From: Nitrospirota bacterium
GTDB taxonomy: Bacteria; Nitrospirota; Nitrospiria; Nitrospirales; Nitrospiraceae
Reading direction: 5' to 3'
NCBI GenBank assembly: GCA_005877535.1
Contig: VBOM01000190.1
Location: 1 to 6,794 of the forward strand
DNA length: 6,794 bases
Shown: positions 1 to 6,709 of the stretch, piece after piece
How the letters are laid out: each line of letters starts with the position of its first letter
Numbering within the stretch: the stretch's first letter is position 1
Made by a program: the position numbers and the translations under genes
Notes under the pieces: model-generated
What the model saw: only the letters and a program-made list of their open reading frames with translations
Told to the model about the DNA's origin: nothing
Databases searched by the model: none

Positions 1-205
1 ATTGAAATTGGATGACCGACTTGATGATGCGATTCGCATCGGGCGTGCCTTCGGGCGGGAGCACGTCGGCATCTTGGAACATCGCGAGCACTGCCATCGA
101 TGCTCCAATTGGTCCAGATGGGGTGGCCACACGGCCAGGCATTTGGGCCAAGACCGGACTGCCAGCTCCCATGATCAGGCCAACGAAGAGACAACAAACA
201 AGCAT
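1..205 (-). CDS. Exported protein of unknown function, N-terminal part only
   Basis: The minus strand is open for 68 codons from an ATG at 205-203 to the window edge, so the C-terminus is missing. The start MLVCCLFVGLIMGAGSPVLA-Q looks like a signal peptide: a hydrophobic core at residues 2-12, small residues at 13-16, and a VLA-Q cleavage site after residue 20. It lacks the usual positive charge before the core. The mature part begins QMPGRVATPSGPIGAS, then reads MFQDADVLPPEGTPDANRIIKSV, which is ordinary coding-like sequence with mostly C or G at third positions. The product is probably periplasmic or secreted. The Shine-Dalgarno is weak (GATGAG, 9 nt upstream). An in-frame ATG about 30 codons further upstream, just after a TAG, would put a polar stretch before the signal peptide, so I prefer 205. 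I do not recognise the family. Its upstream region is occupied by the fold-back repeat. Confidence 0.6.
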   Translation of the reverse strand, partial: MLVCCLFVGLIMGAGSPVLAQMPGRVATPSGPIGASMAVLAMFQDADVLPPEGTPDANRIIKSVIQFQ

Positions 206-319
206 GGCGTTTGGCTCATCATGATTGGTGCACCACGTTTGAGCATGCTGTGGCAAAACGATTTCGGCGAGGTAGAATTTCGATGTCCTGCACATCTAGC
301 GCAACAGAAGAACGCTTCT

Positions 320-533
320 GCAGGATGATCAAAAAGGCCTGACGTTTCATCTGCCGAACTCTGGCGCGCCAAGGCACGCCTTGTCCCAAGCAGGCTGTAG
401 CGAATGACGGCCCGAGGCGTACCTTGGGGGTAGGATGAGGATCTGAGCGATGCGAGAACGTTGCATGGGGAAAGGCGCGTCTTGGCGCGCCGGGGTCGGG
501 CGGGTGAGAAGAGGAACTTTTTCAGCATCCTGC
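320..533. repeat. Fold-back (MITE-like) repeat element with terminal inverted repeats
   Basis: The left end GCAGGATGATCAAAAAG (320-336) and the right end CTTTTTCAGCATCCTGC (517-533) are inverted repeats matching at 15 of 17 positions. Inside lies a second inverted pair, GGCGCGCCAAGGCACGCCTT (363-382) against 472-491, matching at 18 of 20. A third short pair, CCCAAGCA (385-392) against TGCATGGG (462-469), matches at 7 of 8. All three pairs share a centre at about 427, so the element could fold into one long imperfect hairpin as DNA or RNA. It contains no believable gene and no transposase, as expected for a non-autonomous element. No target-site duplication is evident at the edges. From memory, sequences with these ends occur many times in Nitrospira genomes; I could not verify this. 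The flanking 206-319 and 534-637 hold nothing else I can identify. Confidence 0.75.
370..383. repeat. Short dyad CAAGGC-AC-GCCTTG inside the repeat element
   Basis: CAAGGC (370-375) and GCCTTG (378-383) are perfect inverted arms separated by two bases. The dyad lies in the left inner arm of the fold-back element. The matching right arm carries a degraded copy. It may be only part of the element's secondary structure, not a protein-binding site. Confidence 0.4.
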
Positions 534-637
534 TAGTAGCCTCGTCAGGAGGCAGTGGGACGGGAGCGGCATAGGGAGGGATTATACAGAAGGGCAGAAG
601 CGGGTGCCAGCGCTCGGACTGGTGTTAAGTGAACAGA

Positions 638-655
638 GAAAATGGAACCATTTTC
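638..655. promoter_or_regulatory. 18-bp inverted repeat upstream of the yifB promoter
   Basis: GAAAATGG (638-645) and CCATTTTC (648-655) are perfect 8-bp arms around the dinucleotide AA. The centre sits about 66 bp before the predicted transcription start near 713, a usual place for an activator or regulator site. As RNA it could form a 7-bp hairpin with a GAAC loop, and five T residues begin at 661. A terminator for upstream transcription is therefore the alternative reading, although the stem is AT-rich and the T-run starts several bases late. Confidence 0.45.
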
Positions 656-677
656 CTGCCTTTTTCCATTGTTTCGA

Positions 678-706
678 TTGCAACGATTCGACACGGTTCC
701 TATAAT
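678..706 (+). promoter_or_regulatory. Sigma-70-type promoter of the yifB operon
   Basis: The -35 element TTGCAA (678-683, 4 of 6 consensus bases) is followed by a 17-bp spacer and a perfect -10 element TATAAT (701-706). Transcription would start near 713 and leave a leader of about 27 nt before the ATG at 740. This rules against any yifB start upstream of the promoter, including the in-frame GTG at 629. Confidence 0.75.
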
Positions 707-729
707 CCACCAGCCCCGCCCTTTGCACC

Positions 730-733
730 GGAG
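730..733 (+). promoter_or_regulatory. Ribosome binding site deciding the yifB start
   Basis: GGAG lies 6 nt before the ATG at 740. No comparable site precedes the longer in-frame start at 629, so 740 is the preferred start. Confidence 0.7.
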
Positions 734-739
734 TCACCT

Positions 740-2269
740 ATGCTCGCAAAAGTTCTGAGTGCTGCGGTAGTCGGGATCGATGCGCATCTGATCGACGTGG
801 AAGTCGATATTGCCGGAGGGCTTCCACAATTCTCAGTCGTCGGTCTCCCTGATGCCACGGTGCGGGAGAGCCGCGACCGAGTCCGGTCCGCGCTCAAGAA
901 TACGGGCTTCCATTTCCCAGCAAAGAAAATCACCGTGAACCTCGCTCCCGCGGGAATCAAGAAGGAAGGGTCTGGCCTCGATCTGGCCATTGCCATTGGG
1001 ATTCTCGTCGCGGAAGAAGTCATTCCGTCGCAGAATGTACGAGGCCGTGTCTGTGTCGGTGAACTCTCGCTGGACGGACACATTAAGGCAATTACTGGTG
1101 CCTTATCCATTGGGATTGCTTGCCGGCCCGACCATAGTCTGCTCTTGCCGGCTGAGAACAGCCAGGAAGCGGCCGTGGTGGAGGGCGTGAAAGCCTATCC
1201 GCTCCATACGCTTCCTGAAGCCGTGGCATTTCTCAACGGCACGGTTTTACTGGACCCGGCTCACACAGACCGGGACCGGTTCTTCACCACGCGTCCGGTG
1301 GAGGATGACGACTATGGTGATGTGAAGGGACAAGACCATGCGAAGCGCGCCCTGGAAATCGCCGCAGCTGGAGGCCACAATCTCTTGATGGTGGGACCGC
1401 CTGGATCAGGTAAGACCATGTTGGCCAAACGTCTCCCAACAATTCTGCCTCTTATGGAGCCGGAAGAAGCTATCGAAACGAGCCGCGTCCATAGTGTATC
1501 CGGACAGTTATCGGCCAATCATCCACTGCTGACGGTCCGTCCCTTTCGCGCTCCGCACCACAGTATTTCCGATGCTGGACTCATCGGAGGCGGAACTGTT
1601 CCCCGGCCGGGAGAAGTATCCTTGGCGCACAATGGCGTGTTGTTCCTGGACGAATCCCCAGAGTTTCGCCGTCCTGTGCTTGACGGATTGCGGCAACCAT
1701 TGGAAGATGGGCATGTGACCCTGACCAGGGCCAGCGGCTCGCTCCGTTACCCCGCGCGATTCATGTTGATCGCCGCGATGAATCCCTGTCCCTGCGGATA
1801 CTATGGAGATCGTACGCGTGAATGTGTCTGCACCCCGCACCAAATCCGCCGCTATCGAGCCAAATTGTCGGGACCGCTCCAGGACCGACTCGACATTCAC
1901 ATAGAGGTCCCGCCGGTCTCCGTGCGAGACTTGCACGATCACGGTCCTATACCGGAAAGTTCCGCCACGATTCGATCACGCGTCCTGGCGGCACGTGATC
2001 GGCAGCGCCACCGGTATCGTCAAGACGGCATTCACTCAAACGCTCAGTTGAAGCCGCGGCTCCTGAAGCGTTATTGTGTTCTGGGGATTCCGGCTCAAGA
2101 GCTCCTAGACCAAGCACTGACCAAACTCGGATTGTCTGCTCGAGCCCATGGGCGCATAGTACGTGTGGCGAGAACCATAGCCGATCTCGCGGGCTCTGAT
2201 AAGATTGAGCCACCGCATGTGGCGGAAGCGATTCAATACCGCAGTCTCGACCGTCGGATGGAGTTTTGA
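740..2269 (+). CDS. yifB: YifB/ComM family Mg-chelatase-like AAA+ ATPase
   Basis: The 509-aa protein has the usual length and full domain order of the YifB/ComM family. Residues 1 to about 170 form the ChlI/Lon-protease-like N-terminal domain, with the family pattern GLPDATVRESRDRVRSAL. Residues about 190-395 form the Mg-chelatase-type AAA+ module: Walker A GPPGSGKT at 219-226, Walker B LFLDE at 301-305, and SGPLQDRLDIH near 377-387. Four cysteines at 350, 352, 362 and 364 (CPC...CVC) form a probable zinc site. Residues about 405-500 are the Mg-chelatase C-terminal helical domain. In Vibrio cholerae the homologue ComM is a hexameric helicase that drives branch migration when transforming DNA is integrated. 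Many members lie in bacteria not known to be competent, so the role here is inferred. The start at 740 is set by the Shine-Dalgarno and promoter. It is the first gene of a probable operon; the next gene's ribosome binding site overlaps its TGA. Confidence 0.95.
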   Translation: MLAKVLSAAVVGIDAHLIDVEVDIAGGLPQFSVVGLPDATVRESRDRVRSALKNTGFHFPAKKITVNLAPAGIKKEGSGLDLAIAIGILVAEEVIPSQNVRGRVCVGELSLDGHIKAITGALSIGIACRPDHSLLLPAENSQEAAVVEGVKAYPLHTLPEAVAFLNGTVLLDPAHTDRDRFFTTRPVEDDDYGDVKGQDHAKRALEIAAAGGHNLLMVGPPGSGKTMLAKRLPTILPLMEPEEAIETSRVHSVSGQLSANHPLLTVRPFRAPHHSISDAGLIGGGTVPRPGEVSLAHNGVLFLDESPEFRRPVLDGLRQPLEDGHVTLTRASGSLRYPARFMLIAAMNPCPCGYYGDRTRECVCTPHQIRRYRAKLSGPLQDRLDIHIEVPPVSVRDLHDHGPIPESSATIRSRVLAARDRQRHRYRQDGIHSNAQLKPRLLKRYCVLGIPAQELLDQALTKLGLSARAHGRIVRVARTIADLAGSDKIEPPHVAEAIQYRSLDRRMEF

Positions 2270-2271
2270 GG
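2268..2271 (+). promoter_or_regulatory. Ribosome binding site overlapping the yifB stop codon
   Basis: GAGG begins inside the yifB TGA (2267-2269) and lies 7 nt before the GTG at 2279. Ribosomes finishing yifB would clear or reuse this site, which suggests translational coupling. Confidence 0.55.
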
Positions 2272-2278
2272 ATTCCCT

Positions 2279-2494
2279 GTGTGGTCGACCCTGAAAGTTT
2301 TTCTCTGGTGGTTCTTTGTCGGCGCCACCATGGCGCTGGCCGTGATCATGCTGCAAGGCGGCATTCGGGAAGCAATGCAAACGCAGGGGTCCGTGTGGGG
2401 ACTCAAATTATTCGAGCTGCTCACGACCATCCTGGGAGGGGGACTGCTCGGCGGCTGTGTCGCATTGATACTGAATCGTATCAAGAAATCATAA
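2279..2494 (+). CDS. Small two-helix inner-membrane protein, unknown function
   Basis: This 71-aa protein starts with GTG only 9 bases after the yifB stop and has a well-placed GAGG site. Two hydrophobic segments are clear: residues about 5-26 (LKVFLWWFFVGATMALAV) and about 44-66 (LFELLTTILGGGLLGGCVALIL). A short polar loop joins them and the tail is basic (NRIKKS). The second helix is glycine-rich (GGGLLGG), a pattern that often supports close helix packing or oligomers. The basic C-terminus predicts cytoplasmic ends by the positive-inside rule. Length, spacing and ribosome binding site make it a convincing real gene despite its size. I do not recognise a family; the position in an operon with yifB does not by itself give a function. 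Confidence 0.75.
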   Translation: MWSTLKVFLWWFFVGATMALAVIMLQGGIREAMQTQGSVWGLKLFELLTTILGGGLLGGCVALILNRIKKS

Positions 2495-2523
2495 TGGATG
2501 ATACTCACAGCGCAGTGGAATGA
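2494..2523 (+). CDS. Possible 9-codon coupling mini-ORF (MDDTHSAVE)
   Basis: An ATG that overlaps the preceding stop (TAATG, 2492-2496) opens nine codons. They end in a TGA overlapping the next gene's ATG (ATGA, 2520-2523). The exact double overlap would let ribosomes pass from the small membrane protein to the downstream gene, which lacks its own well-placed Shine-Dalgarno. It may equally be chance; the peptide itself has no recognisable feature. Confidence 0.25.
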   Translation: MDDTHSAVE

Positions 2524-2957
2524 GACTATACATGGACATGGAAATAGGTTCGAATCTGTACCGCAACACCGACGGCATGATTGAAATCGAGGGCATCCCG
2601 CAGATTCAGGTGGCACTGAAACCGACGACGGGCGCCTTACTCGTGAACTTTGCGTTGTTTGATGCATGCGGAAAAGTGACGGCAAAACTCGTCGATAGCA
2701 CCCTGATGATCAACGAACGACGCGCCTACGAAGTGAATAAAACCCCGAAGAGCCTGTTGCTCACACATCCGGCTTCGGGAACCGTCGTGTTACAGCTGGA
2801 AGTGAAATCGCCCGACGTGGTGGCCTTCACAAAAGGGGAGTTCCATACGATCAAAGGCCACGTGATCCAGGTATCTTCCGTCGAATGGAAAATCGACAAG
2901 CTGCGTGCCAGTGGCACAACGCACGATCTAAAGGGCGGATCCGTCGTCCTCGGTTGA
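2520..2957 (+). CDS. Hypothetical protein, probably beta-strand-rich
   Basis: The 145-aa product has no signal peptide or membrane segment and is probably cytoplasmic. It shows many short alternating hydrophobic stretches (MIEIEGIPQIQVAL, ALLVNFALFD, GTVVLQLEVK, GHVIQVSSVEWKI) separated by polar turns, typical of an all-beta fold. I do not recognise a family and see no catalytic motif. Start choice is uncertain. The ATG at 2520 has no Shine-Dalgarno at a usual distance but could be reached by coupling from the preceding mini-ORF. ATGs at 2532 (weak GAG 7 nt upstream) and 2538 are alternatives that remove only 4 or 6 residues. It is the last gene of the operon and ends 16 bp from the convergent clpB stop. 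No hairpin terminator is visible in the gap. Confidence 0.8.
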   Translation: MRLYMDMEIGSNLYRNTDGMIEIEGIPQIQVALKPTTGALLVNFALFDACGKVTAKLVDSTLMINERRAYEVNKTPKSLLLTHPASGTVVLQLEVKSPDVVAFTKGEFHTIKGHVIQVSSVEWKIDKLRASGTTHDLKGGSVVLG

Positions 2958-2973
2958 AACCGTGCGACGCGTC

Positions 2974-5568
2974 CTATCCCGCGACCGCCGGTACAATGAC
3001 GATATGCTGGTCTTTCAGTTCCACGGTCGCCATATCGCCATCGCGCAATTCACCCTTGACCAATAAACGCGCCATCGGCGTCTCAATTTCCTGTTGGATC
3101 AGTCGCTTTAGCGGTCTCGCCCCATAGACCGTATCGTAGCCGCGCTCACCCAGATACCGTAAGGCCGCCGGCGTAACGGACAGAGAGATTCGTCGTTCTG
3201 TCAAACGCGCTCGCAACCGCTGGAGTTGAATCTCCACGATCTTCGTGAGCTGCTCCGTCTCCAGAGCATGGAATACCACCGTCTCGTCGACCCGGTTCAA
3301 GAATTCCGGGCGGAAGTGCTCCCGCAGTTCCGCCATCACGAGGGAACAGACCTCGTCATAGGAGGCGCGCCGTTGCTGCGCCTCAAGAATCTGTGGGCTG
3401 CCGATGTTCGACGTCATGATCAAAACAGTGTTCTTGAAATCAACGGTCCGACCCTGAGAATCCGTCAAACGTCCGTCATCCAACACTTGGAGCAAAACAT
3501 TGAAGACGTCGTGATGGGCTTTTTCGATCTCGTCGAATAGGATGACGGAGAATGGGCGTCGCCGGACCGCCTCAGTCAGTTGTCCACCTTCTTCGTAGCC
3601 TATATAGCCTGGCGGGGCCCCGATCAGCCGGGCGACCGTGTGTTTCTCCATGTACTCGGACATATCGATTCGAATTAGGTTGGCGTCGTCATCGAAGAGC
3701 GTCGCGGCAAGAGTTCGCGCCAACTCGGTTTTTCCGACTCCGGTCGGACCGAGAAAGAGAAACGAACCAATGGGCCGATTCGGGTCTTTGATGCCGGAGC
3801 GCGCACGGAGGACCGCATCTGCGACGGCCTGCACCGCTTCATCCTGGCCAACCACGCGCTGATGGAGCAGCTCGCCAAGTTTTAAGAGTTTTTCGGTTTC
3901 GCCTTCGACCAGCCGGGAGACGGGGATCCCCGTCCAGCGACTCACGACGGCCGCGATGTCGTCTTCATCGACCTCTTCTTTTAGTAACCGGCTTTCTCCC
4001 TGTTTCTTGCCAAGCTGTTCCTGCTCCAACGCAAGTTCCCGCTCAAGGCGAGGCAACTCTCCATATCGCAGCTCGGCCACGCGATTGAGATCGTAGGCCC
4101 GTTCCGCACGCTCCATCGCCTGTTTTACCTCTTCCATCGCTTCGCGAGTCTTGCGTAGCCGTGCCACCGAAGCTTTTTCAGAATCCCATCGCGTCTTGAG
4201 CGCCAGCAGGTCTCGTTGCTTCTCGGCTAATTCCAGATCAAGGGTCGCCAGCCGTGCCTGACTGGCCTGATCCTGTTCTTTCCGCAAGGCTTCCCGCTCG
4301 ATCTCGAGCTGCATCACCTTGCGCGAGACCTCATCGAGTTCCGCCGGCAAGCTATCGATTTCGGTACGCAGGCGGGCCGCCGATTCATCGACGAGATCGA
4401 TGGCTTTGTCCGGGAGAAAGCGATCGGCGATATACCGATTCGAGAGTTTCGCGGCAGCGACTAGTGCGGCGTCTTTGATGCGCACGCCATGGTGCACTTC
4501 GTAGCGCTCCTTGAGTCCGCGCAGAATTGAAATGGTGTCCTCCACCGTCGGCTGATCGACCAGGACCGTCTGGAATCGCCGTTCCAAGGCGGCATCTTTC
4601 TCAATATGTTTCCGATACTCATCCAGCGTCGTCGCGCCGATCAGATGCAATTCGCCACGGGCCAGCATGGGCTTGAGAAGATTGGCGGCATCCATTGCCC
4701 CTTCCGCCGCGCCCGCTCCCACGACCGTATGCAGCTCATCGATGAACAGCAAGACTTGTCCCTCTGCCGCCTGCACCTCTTTGAGGACCGCTTTCAAACG
4801 TTCTTCGAACTCGCCGCGAAACTTTGCACCGGCCACCAACGATCCCATGTCGAGGGTAATGAGGCGTTTCTTCTTCAGCCCTTCAGGCACATCCCCCTTG
4901 ATAATGCGAATGGCGAGCCCTTCGACGATGGCGGTTTTTCCGACTCCTGGTTCGCCGATGAGCACCGGGTTGTTCTTGGTTCGTCGTGAAAGAATTTGTA
5001 TGACACGACGAATTTCTTCATCGCGTCCAATGACAGGATCCAATTTCCCTTGCCCGGCCAACCGGGTCAGGTCGCGGCCATACTTCTCCAAAGACTGGTA
5101 GGTGCCTTCCGGGTCCTGGCTCGTGACACGTTGGGACCCTCGTATTTGTTGCAGCGCGCCCAAGAGCCGTTCCTTCGTCAAGCCGAGTTTCTTGAAGATA
5201 CCCCCTTCTTGGACCATCGCCAGTACGACATGTTCGACGCTGAGATAGTCGTCTTTCAATGCTTGTTGTTCCTCTTCGGCTTTGGCCAGGACTTGATTGA
5301 GCCGAGAGGTGATGTGGAGCTGTCCGGGGCTTCCACCGGCGCCCTGTACTTGATGTAGCTTCGCGAGTGCTTGCTCCACTGCATGGCGAACGGAAGGCAC
5401 CGATAATCCTGCCTGTTCGAGGAGAGAGGCGGCGAGACCTCCATCCTGTTCTACGAACGCAAGGAGGAGGTGCTCCACATCTATTCCCTGATGGCTCCGC
5501 CTTGTGGCATGGGAGGACGCGGTCTGGAGCGCCTCTTGTAGCTTGATCGTCATGCGGTTCATGTCCAT
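2974..5568 (-). CDS. clpB: ClpB, ATP-dependent protein disaggregase (Hsp100)
   Basis: The complete 864-aa protein is close to the 857 aa of E. coli ClpB. ClpB forms a cytoplasmic hexamer that works with DnaK/DnaJ/GrpE to pull polypeptides out of aggregates. Domains: Clp N-terminal repeats at 1-150; first AAA+ with Walker A GEPGVGKT (205-212), Walker B LLFIDE (273-278) and arginine-finger region ALERRF (327-332); coiled-coil middle domain at about 405-525; second AAA+ with Walker A GPTGVGKT (607-614), Walker B VILFDE (675-680), pore loop GYIGYEE (654-660), arginine finger R759 and sensor-2 GARPLKR (816-822). The middle domain separates it from ClpA; it lacks a ClpP-binding IGF/IGL-type loop that I can see. 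The first pore loop reads KFRG where E. coli has KYRG. The start at 5568 follows AGGAG with a 7-nt gap; an in-frame ATG at 5610 has no such site. Codon 148 (Val) is GTC, so the internal start known in E. coli is not present here. Confidence 0.98.
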   Translation of the reverse strand: MDMNRMTIKLQEALQTASSHATRRSHQGIDVEHLLLAFVEQDGGLAASLLEQAGLSVPSVRHAVEQALAKLHQVQGAGGSPGQLHITSRLNQVLAKAEEEQQALKDDYLSVEHVVLAMVQEGGIFKKLGLTKERLLGALQQIRGSQRVTSQDPEGTYQSLEKYGRDLTRLAGQGKLDPVIGRDEEIRRVIQILSRRTKNNPVLIGEPGVGKTAIVEGLAIRIIKGDVPEGLKKKRLITLDMGSLVAGAKFRGEFEERLKAVLKEVQAAEGQVLLFIDELHTVVGAGAAEGAMDAANLLKPMLARGELHLIGATTLDEYRKHIEKDAALERRFQTVLVDQPTVEDTISILRGLKERYEVHHGVRIKDAALVAAAKLSNRYIADRFLPDKAIDLVDESAARLRTEIDSLPAELDEVSRKVMQLEIEREALRKEQDQASQARLATLDLELAEKQRDLLALKTRWDSEKASVARLRKTREAMEEVKQAMERAERAYDLNRVAELRYGELPRLERELALEQEQLGKKQGESRLLKEEVDEDDIAAVVSRWTGIPVSRLVEGETEKLLKLGELLHQRVVGQDEAVQAVADAVLRARSGIKDPNRPIGSFLFLGPTGVGKTELARTLAATLFDDDANLIRIDMSEYMEKHTVARLIGAPPGYIGYEEGGQLTEAVRRRPFSVILFDEIEKAHHDVFNVLLQVLDDGRLTDSQGRTVDFKNTVLIMTSNIGSPQILEAQQRRASYDEVCSLVMAELREHFRPEFLNRVDETVVFHALETEQLTKIVEIQLQRLRARLTERRISLSVTPAALRYLGERGYDTVYGARPLKRLIQQEIETPMARLLVKGELRDGDMATVELKDQHIVIVPAVAG

Positions 5569-5575
5569 TGGATCA

Positions 5576-5580
5576 CTCCT
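5576..5580 (-). promoter_or_regulatory. Ribosome binding site deciding the clpB start
   Basis: On the minus strand AGGAG lies 7 nt before the ATG at 5568, with a second GGAG directly upstream (5581-5584). This favours 5568 over the in-frame ATG at 5610. Confidence 0.7.
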
Positions 5581-5607
5581 CTCCGCTCGGTGTGTACTAG
5601 TGCCATT

Positions 5608-5635
5608 CACATAATCACAGGATGTGGGAAGTCAA
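5608..5635 (-). promoter_or_regulatory. Possible clpB promoter with a short dyad
   Basis: On the minus strand TTGACT (5630-5635) matches the -35 consensus at 5 of 6 bases. It is followed after 16 bp by TATGTG (5608-5613), a poor -10 element. An inverted repeat CACAT-N9-ATGTG (5608-5626) overlaps the -10 and the spacer and could be a regulator site. I see neither a CIRCE element nor a clear sigma-32 promoter, so heat-shock control cannot be read from the sequence. Confidence 0.35.
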
Positions 5636-5660
5636 CCTCCCGTGAGGAGGCGAAGGCGGC

Positions 5661-5690
5661 TTGACCAGAGAAGTTCCCGCAGCCTATTGT
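5661..5690 (+). promoter_or_regulatory. Possible promoter giving a leaderless transcript
   Basis: TTGACC (5661-5666, 5 of 6 consensus bases) is followed by an 18-bp spacer and TATTGT (5685-5690, 4 of 6). The predicted start, near 5697, falls almost on the ATG at 5696. That would make the mRNA leaderless and explain why no Shine-Dalgarno precedes the gene. Confidence 0.35.
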
Positions 5691-5695
5691 CTCTC

Positions 5696-6517
5696 ATGTC
5701 ACCCATTCTGACTGAAACACTCGCGCTCTATCTGAATGCCTGCCGTAAAACTGGACAGTCCCTTGCCCGCGGCTGGATGACCATGGTGGCAGTGGTGGGA
5801 TTTGGCTTCCTGCTTATGTTCGCCACCCAGATTGCATCGCCCCTCGGCATGGCCGGAGGCTTTCTACTCGGTGCGGTGAATGCGCTCCTGGTTGGCGCTA
5901 CCCTGAGTCTGATCGAGCAATCGATTAGCCATTCGCGGGCACTCACTTTCCACGACATTCTTACCAGTGTCGGTCACTATTTTTGGGATGTCATCGGTAT
6001 TGGGTTCATCCTATGGCTGCCGCTCATGGCTCTCGACCTGACGATGCAGACGAACCCGTTTGGGCAACTCCTATCGTACGCAGTCTTTCTGCTCCTTTTT
6101 CTCTTGCTGAACCCGGCACCGGAAATTATCTATCAAGTCCGGCATGATTCCCCGCTTGAGGTGTTCAAGACCTCGTACGAGTTCGTCCTTGAGAATTGGA
6201 TTGAATGGTTTCTACCGTTTGCGGTGATCCTGATCCCCATCGTCCTCTCGCCCGTGGGGCTGCAATCGTTTCTTTCCCTCTCCAGCCGAGTGGGGAGGGG
6301 GGCAGGTTTGGATTTTTTCCAGGTCCTCGTACTGCCATTCACGATTCTGGGAGGTTGGTTGGACTACATGGGTATCCCTTCCTCGATCAGCTGGTATCTC
6401 GGGCTGCTCTTCACACCACCGCTTGCCGTCGCTATGTTGTTGTTTCGCGGCCATCTCTTTGCATCGTTACATGGAGTATCCCGACGCCAACGCCGATTTG
6501 TCTCGCCATTCAAGTAG
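5696..6517 (+). CDS. Polytopic membrane protein of unknown function
   Basis: From the ATG at 5696 the product is 273 aa and strongly hydrophobic. Six or seven membrane segments can be drawn at about 28-47, 50-75, 98-114, 123-140, 169-189, 207-222 and 232-252. The last is followed by a basic tail (RGHLFASLHGVSRRQRRF), which suggests a cytoplasmic C-terminus. Conserved-looking loop stretches include NPAPEIIYQVRHDSPLEVF (139-157) and ENWIEWFLP (166-174). I do not recognise a family and see no transporter or enzyme motif. In-frame GTGs at 5624 and 5642 would add 24 or 18 residues, including five arginines in a row. They have no better ribosome binding site, and the longer forms would overlap the clpB promoter region. 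The gene is divergent from clpB with 127 bp between the starts, and it ends with tandem stops TAG TGA (6515-6520). Confidence 0.85.
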   Translation: MSPILTETLALYLNACRKTGQSLARGWMTMVAVVGFGFLLMFATQIASPLGMAGGFLLGAVNALLVGATLSLIEQSISHSRALTFHDILTSVGHYFWDVIGIGFILWLPLMALDLTMQTNPFGQLLSYAVFLLLFLLLNPAPEIIYQVRHDSPLEVFKTSYEFVLENWIEWFLPFAVILIPIVLSPVGLQSFLSLSSRVGRGAGLDFFQVLVLPFTILGGWLDYMGIPSSISWYLGLLFTPPLAVAMLLFRGHLFASLHGVSRRQRRFVSPFK

Positions 6518-6540
6518 TGATGGGTCGTGTGGCAGAAAGT

Positions 6541-6557
6541 GAGAGTTTTCGTCTCTC
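6541..6557 (+). terminator. Weak hairpin after the membrane-protein gene
   Basis: GAGAG (6541-6545) and CTCTC (6553-6557) can pair around a 7-nt loop, 24 bases after the stop. There is no T-run after it and the stem has only five pairs, so it is a doubtful terminator. Otherwise 6518-6709 shows nothing but a direct repeat of ACTGAAA (6562-6568 and 6572-6578) and a run of seven A residues at 6603-6609. Confidence 0.15.
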
Positions 6558-6709
6558 CTGAACTGAAAGCGACTGAAATATTCCCAGCCCATCGTTCTCC
6601 ACAAAAAAAGGGCGATGATGAACGAGAGAGTTTGTTTGCCAGATCCCTTGAGTGACACGATGAAATAGTGTATGGAATTACCTACAGCCTCTACAAATAT
6701 CTGTGCTTC

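Noticed and set aside
2..328. Plus-strand open frames over the left edge
   Set aside because: They are antisense to the exported-protein gene, have no ribosome binding site and read as His/Arg/Ser-rich shadow sequence.
175..528. 117-codon open frame on the minus strand beginning MLKKFLFSPARPRRAK
   Set aside because: It starts in the right terminal repeat of the fold-back element, runs through the element and overlaps the signal-peptide gene in another frame. Its composition is not protein-like, so it is a by-product of the repeat.
629..739. Longer N-terminus for YifB from a GTG at 629
   Set aside because: The extension spans the dyad and the TATAAT promoter and has no Shine-Dalgarno. The family's N-terminus fits MLAKVLSAAVVG from 740.
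2951..2962. CGGTT-GA-AACCG as a terminator between the convergent genes
   Set aside because: The loop would be too short, there is no T-run on either strand, and the arm lies on the stop codon. It is probably chance.
3226..5358. Several plus-strand open frames inside clpB
   Set aside because: They lie antisense to a fully conserved ClpB reading frame, without ribosome binding sites or recognisable domains.
6467..6658. 63-codon minus-strand frame beginning MSLKGSGKQTLSF
   Set aside because: It needs a GTG start without a Shine-Dalgarno, overlaps the end of the convergent membrane-protein gene by about 50 bp, and has weak coding character.
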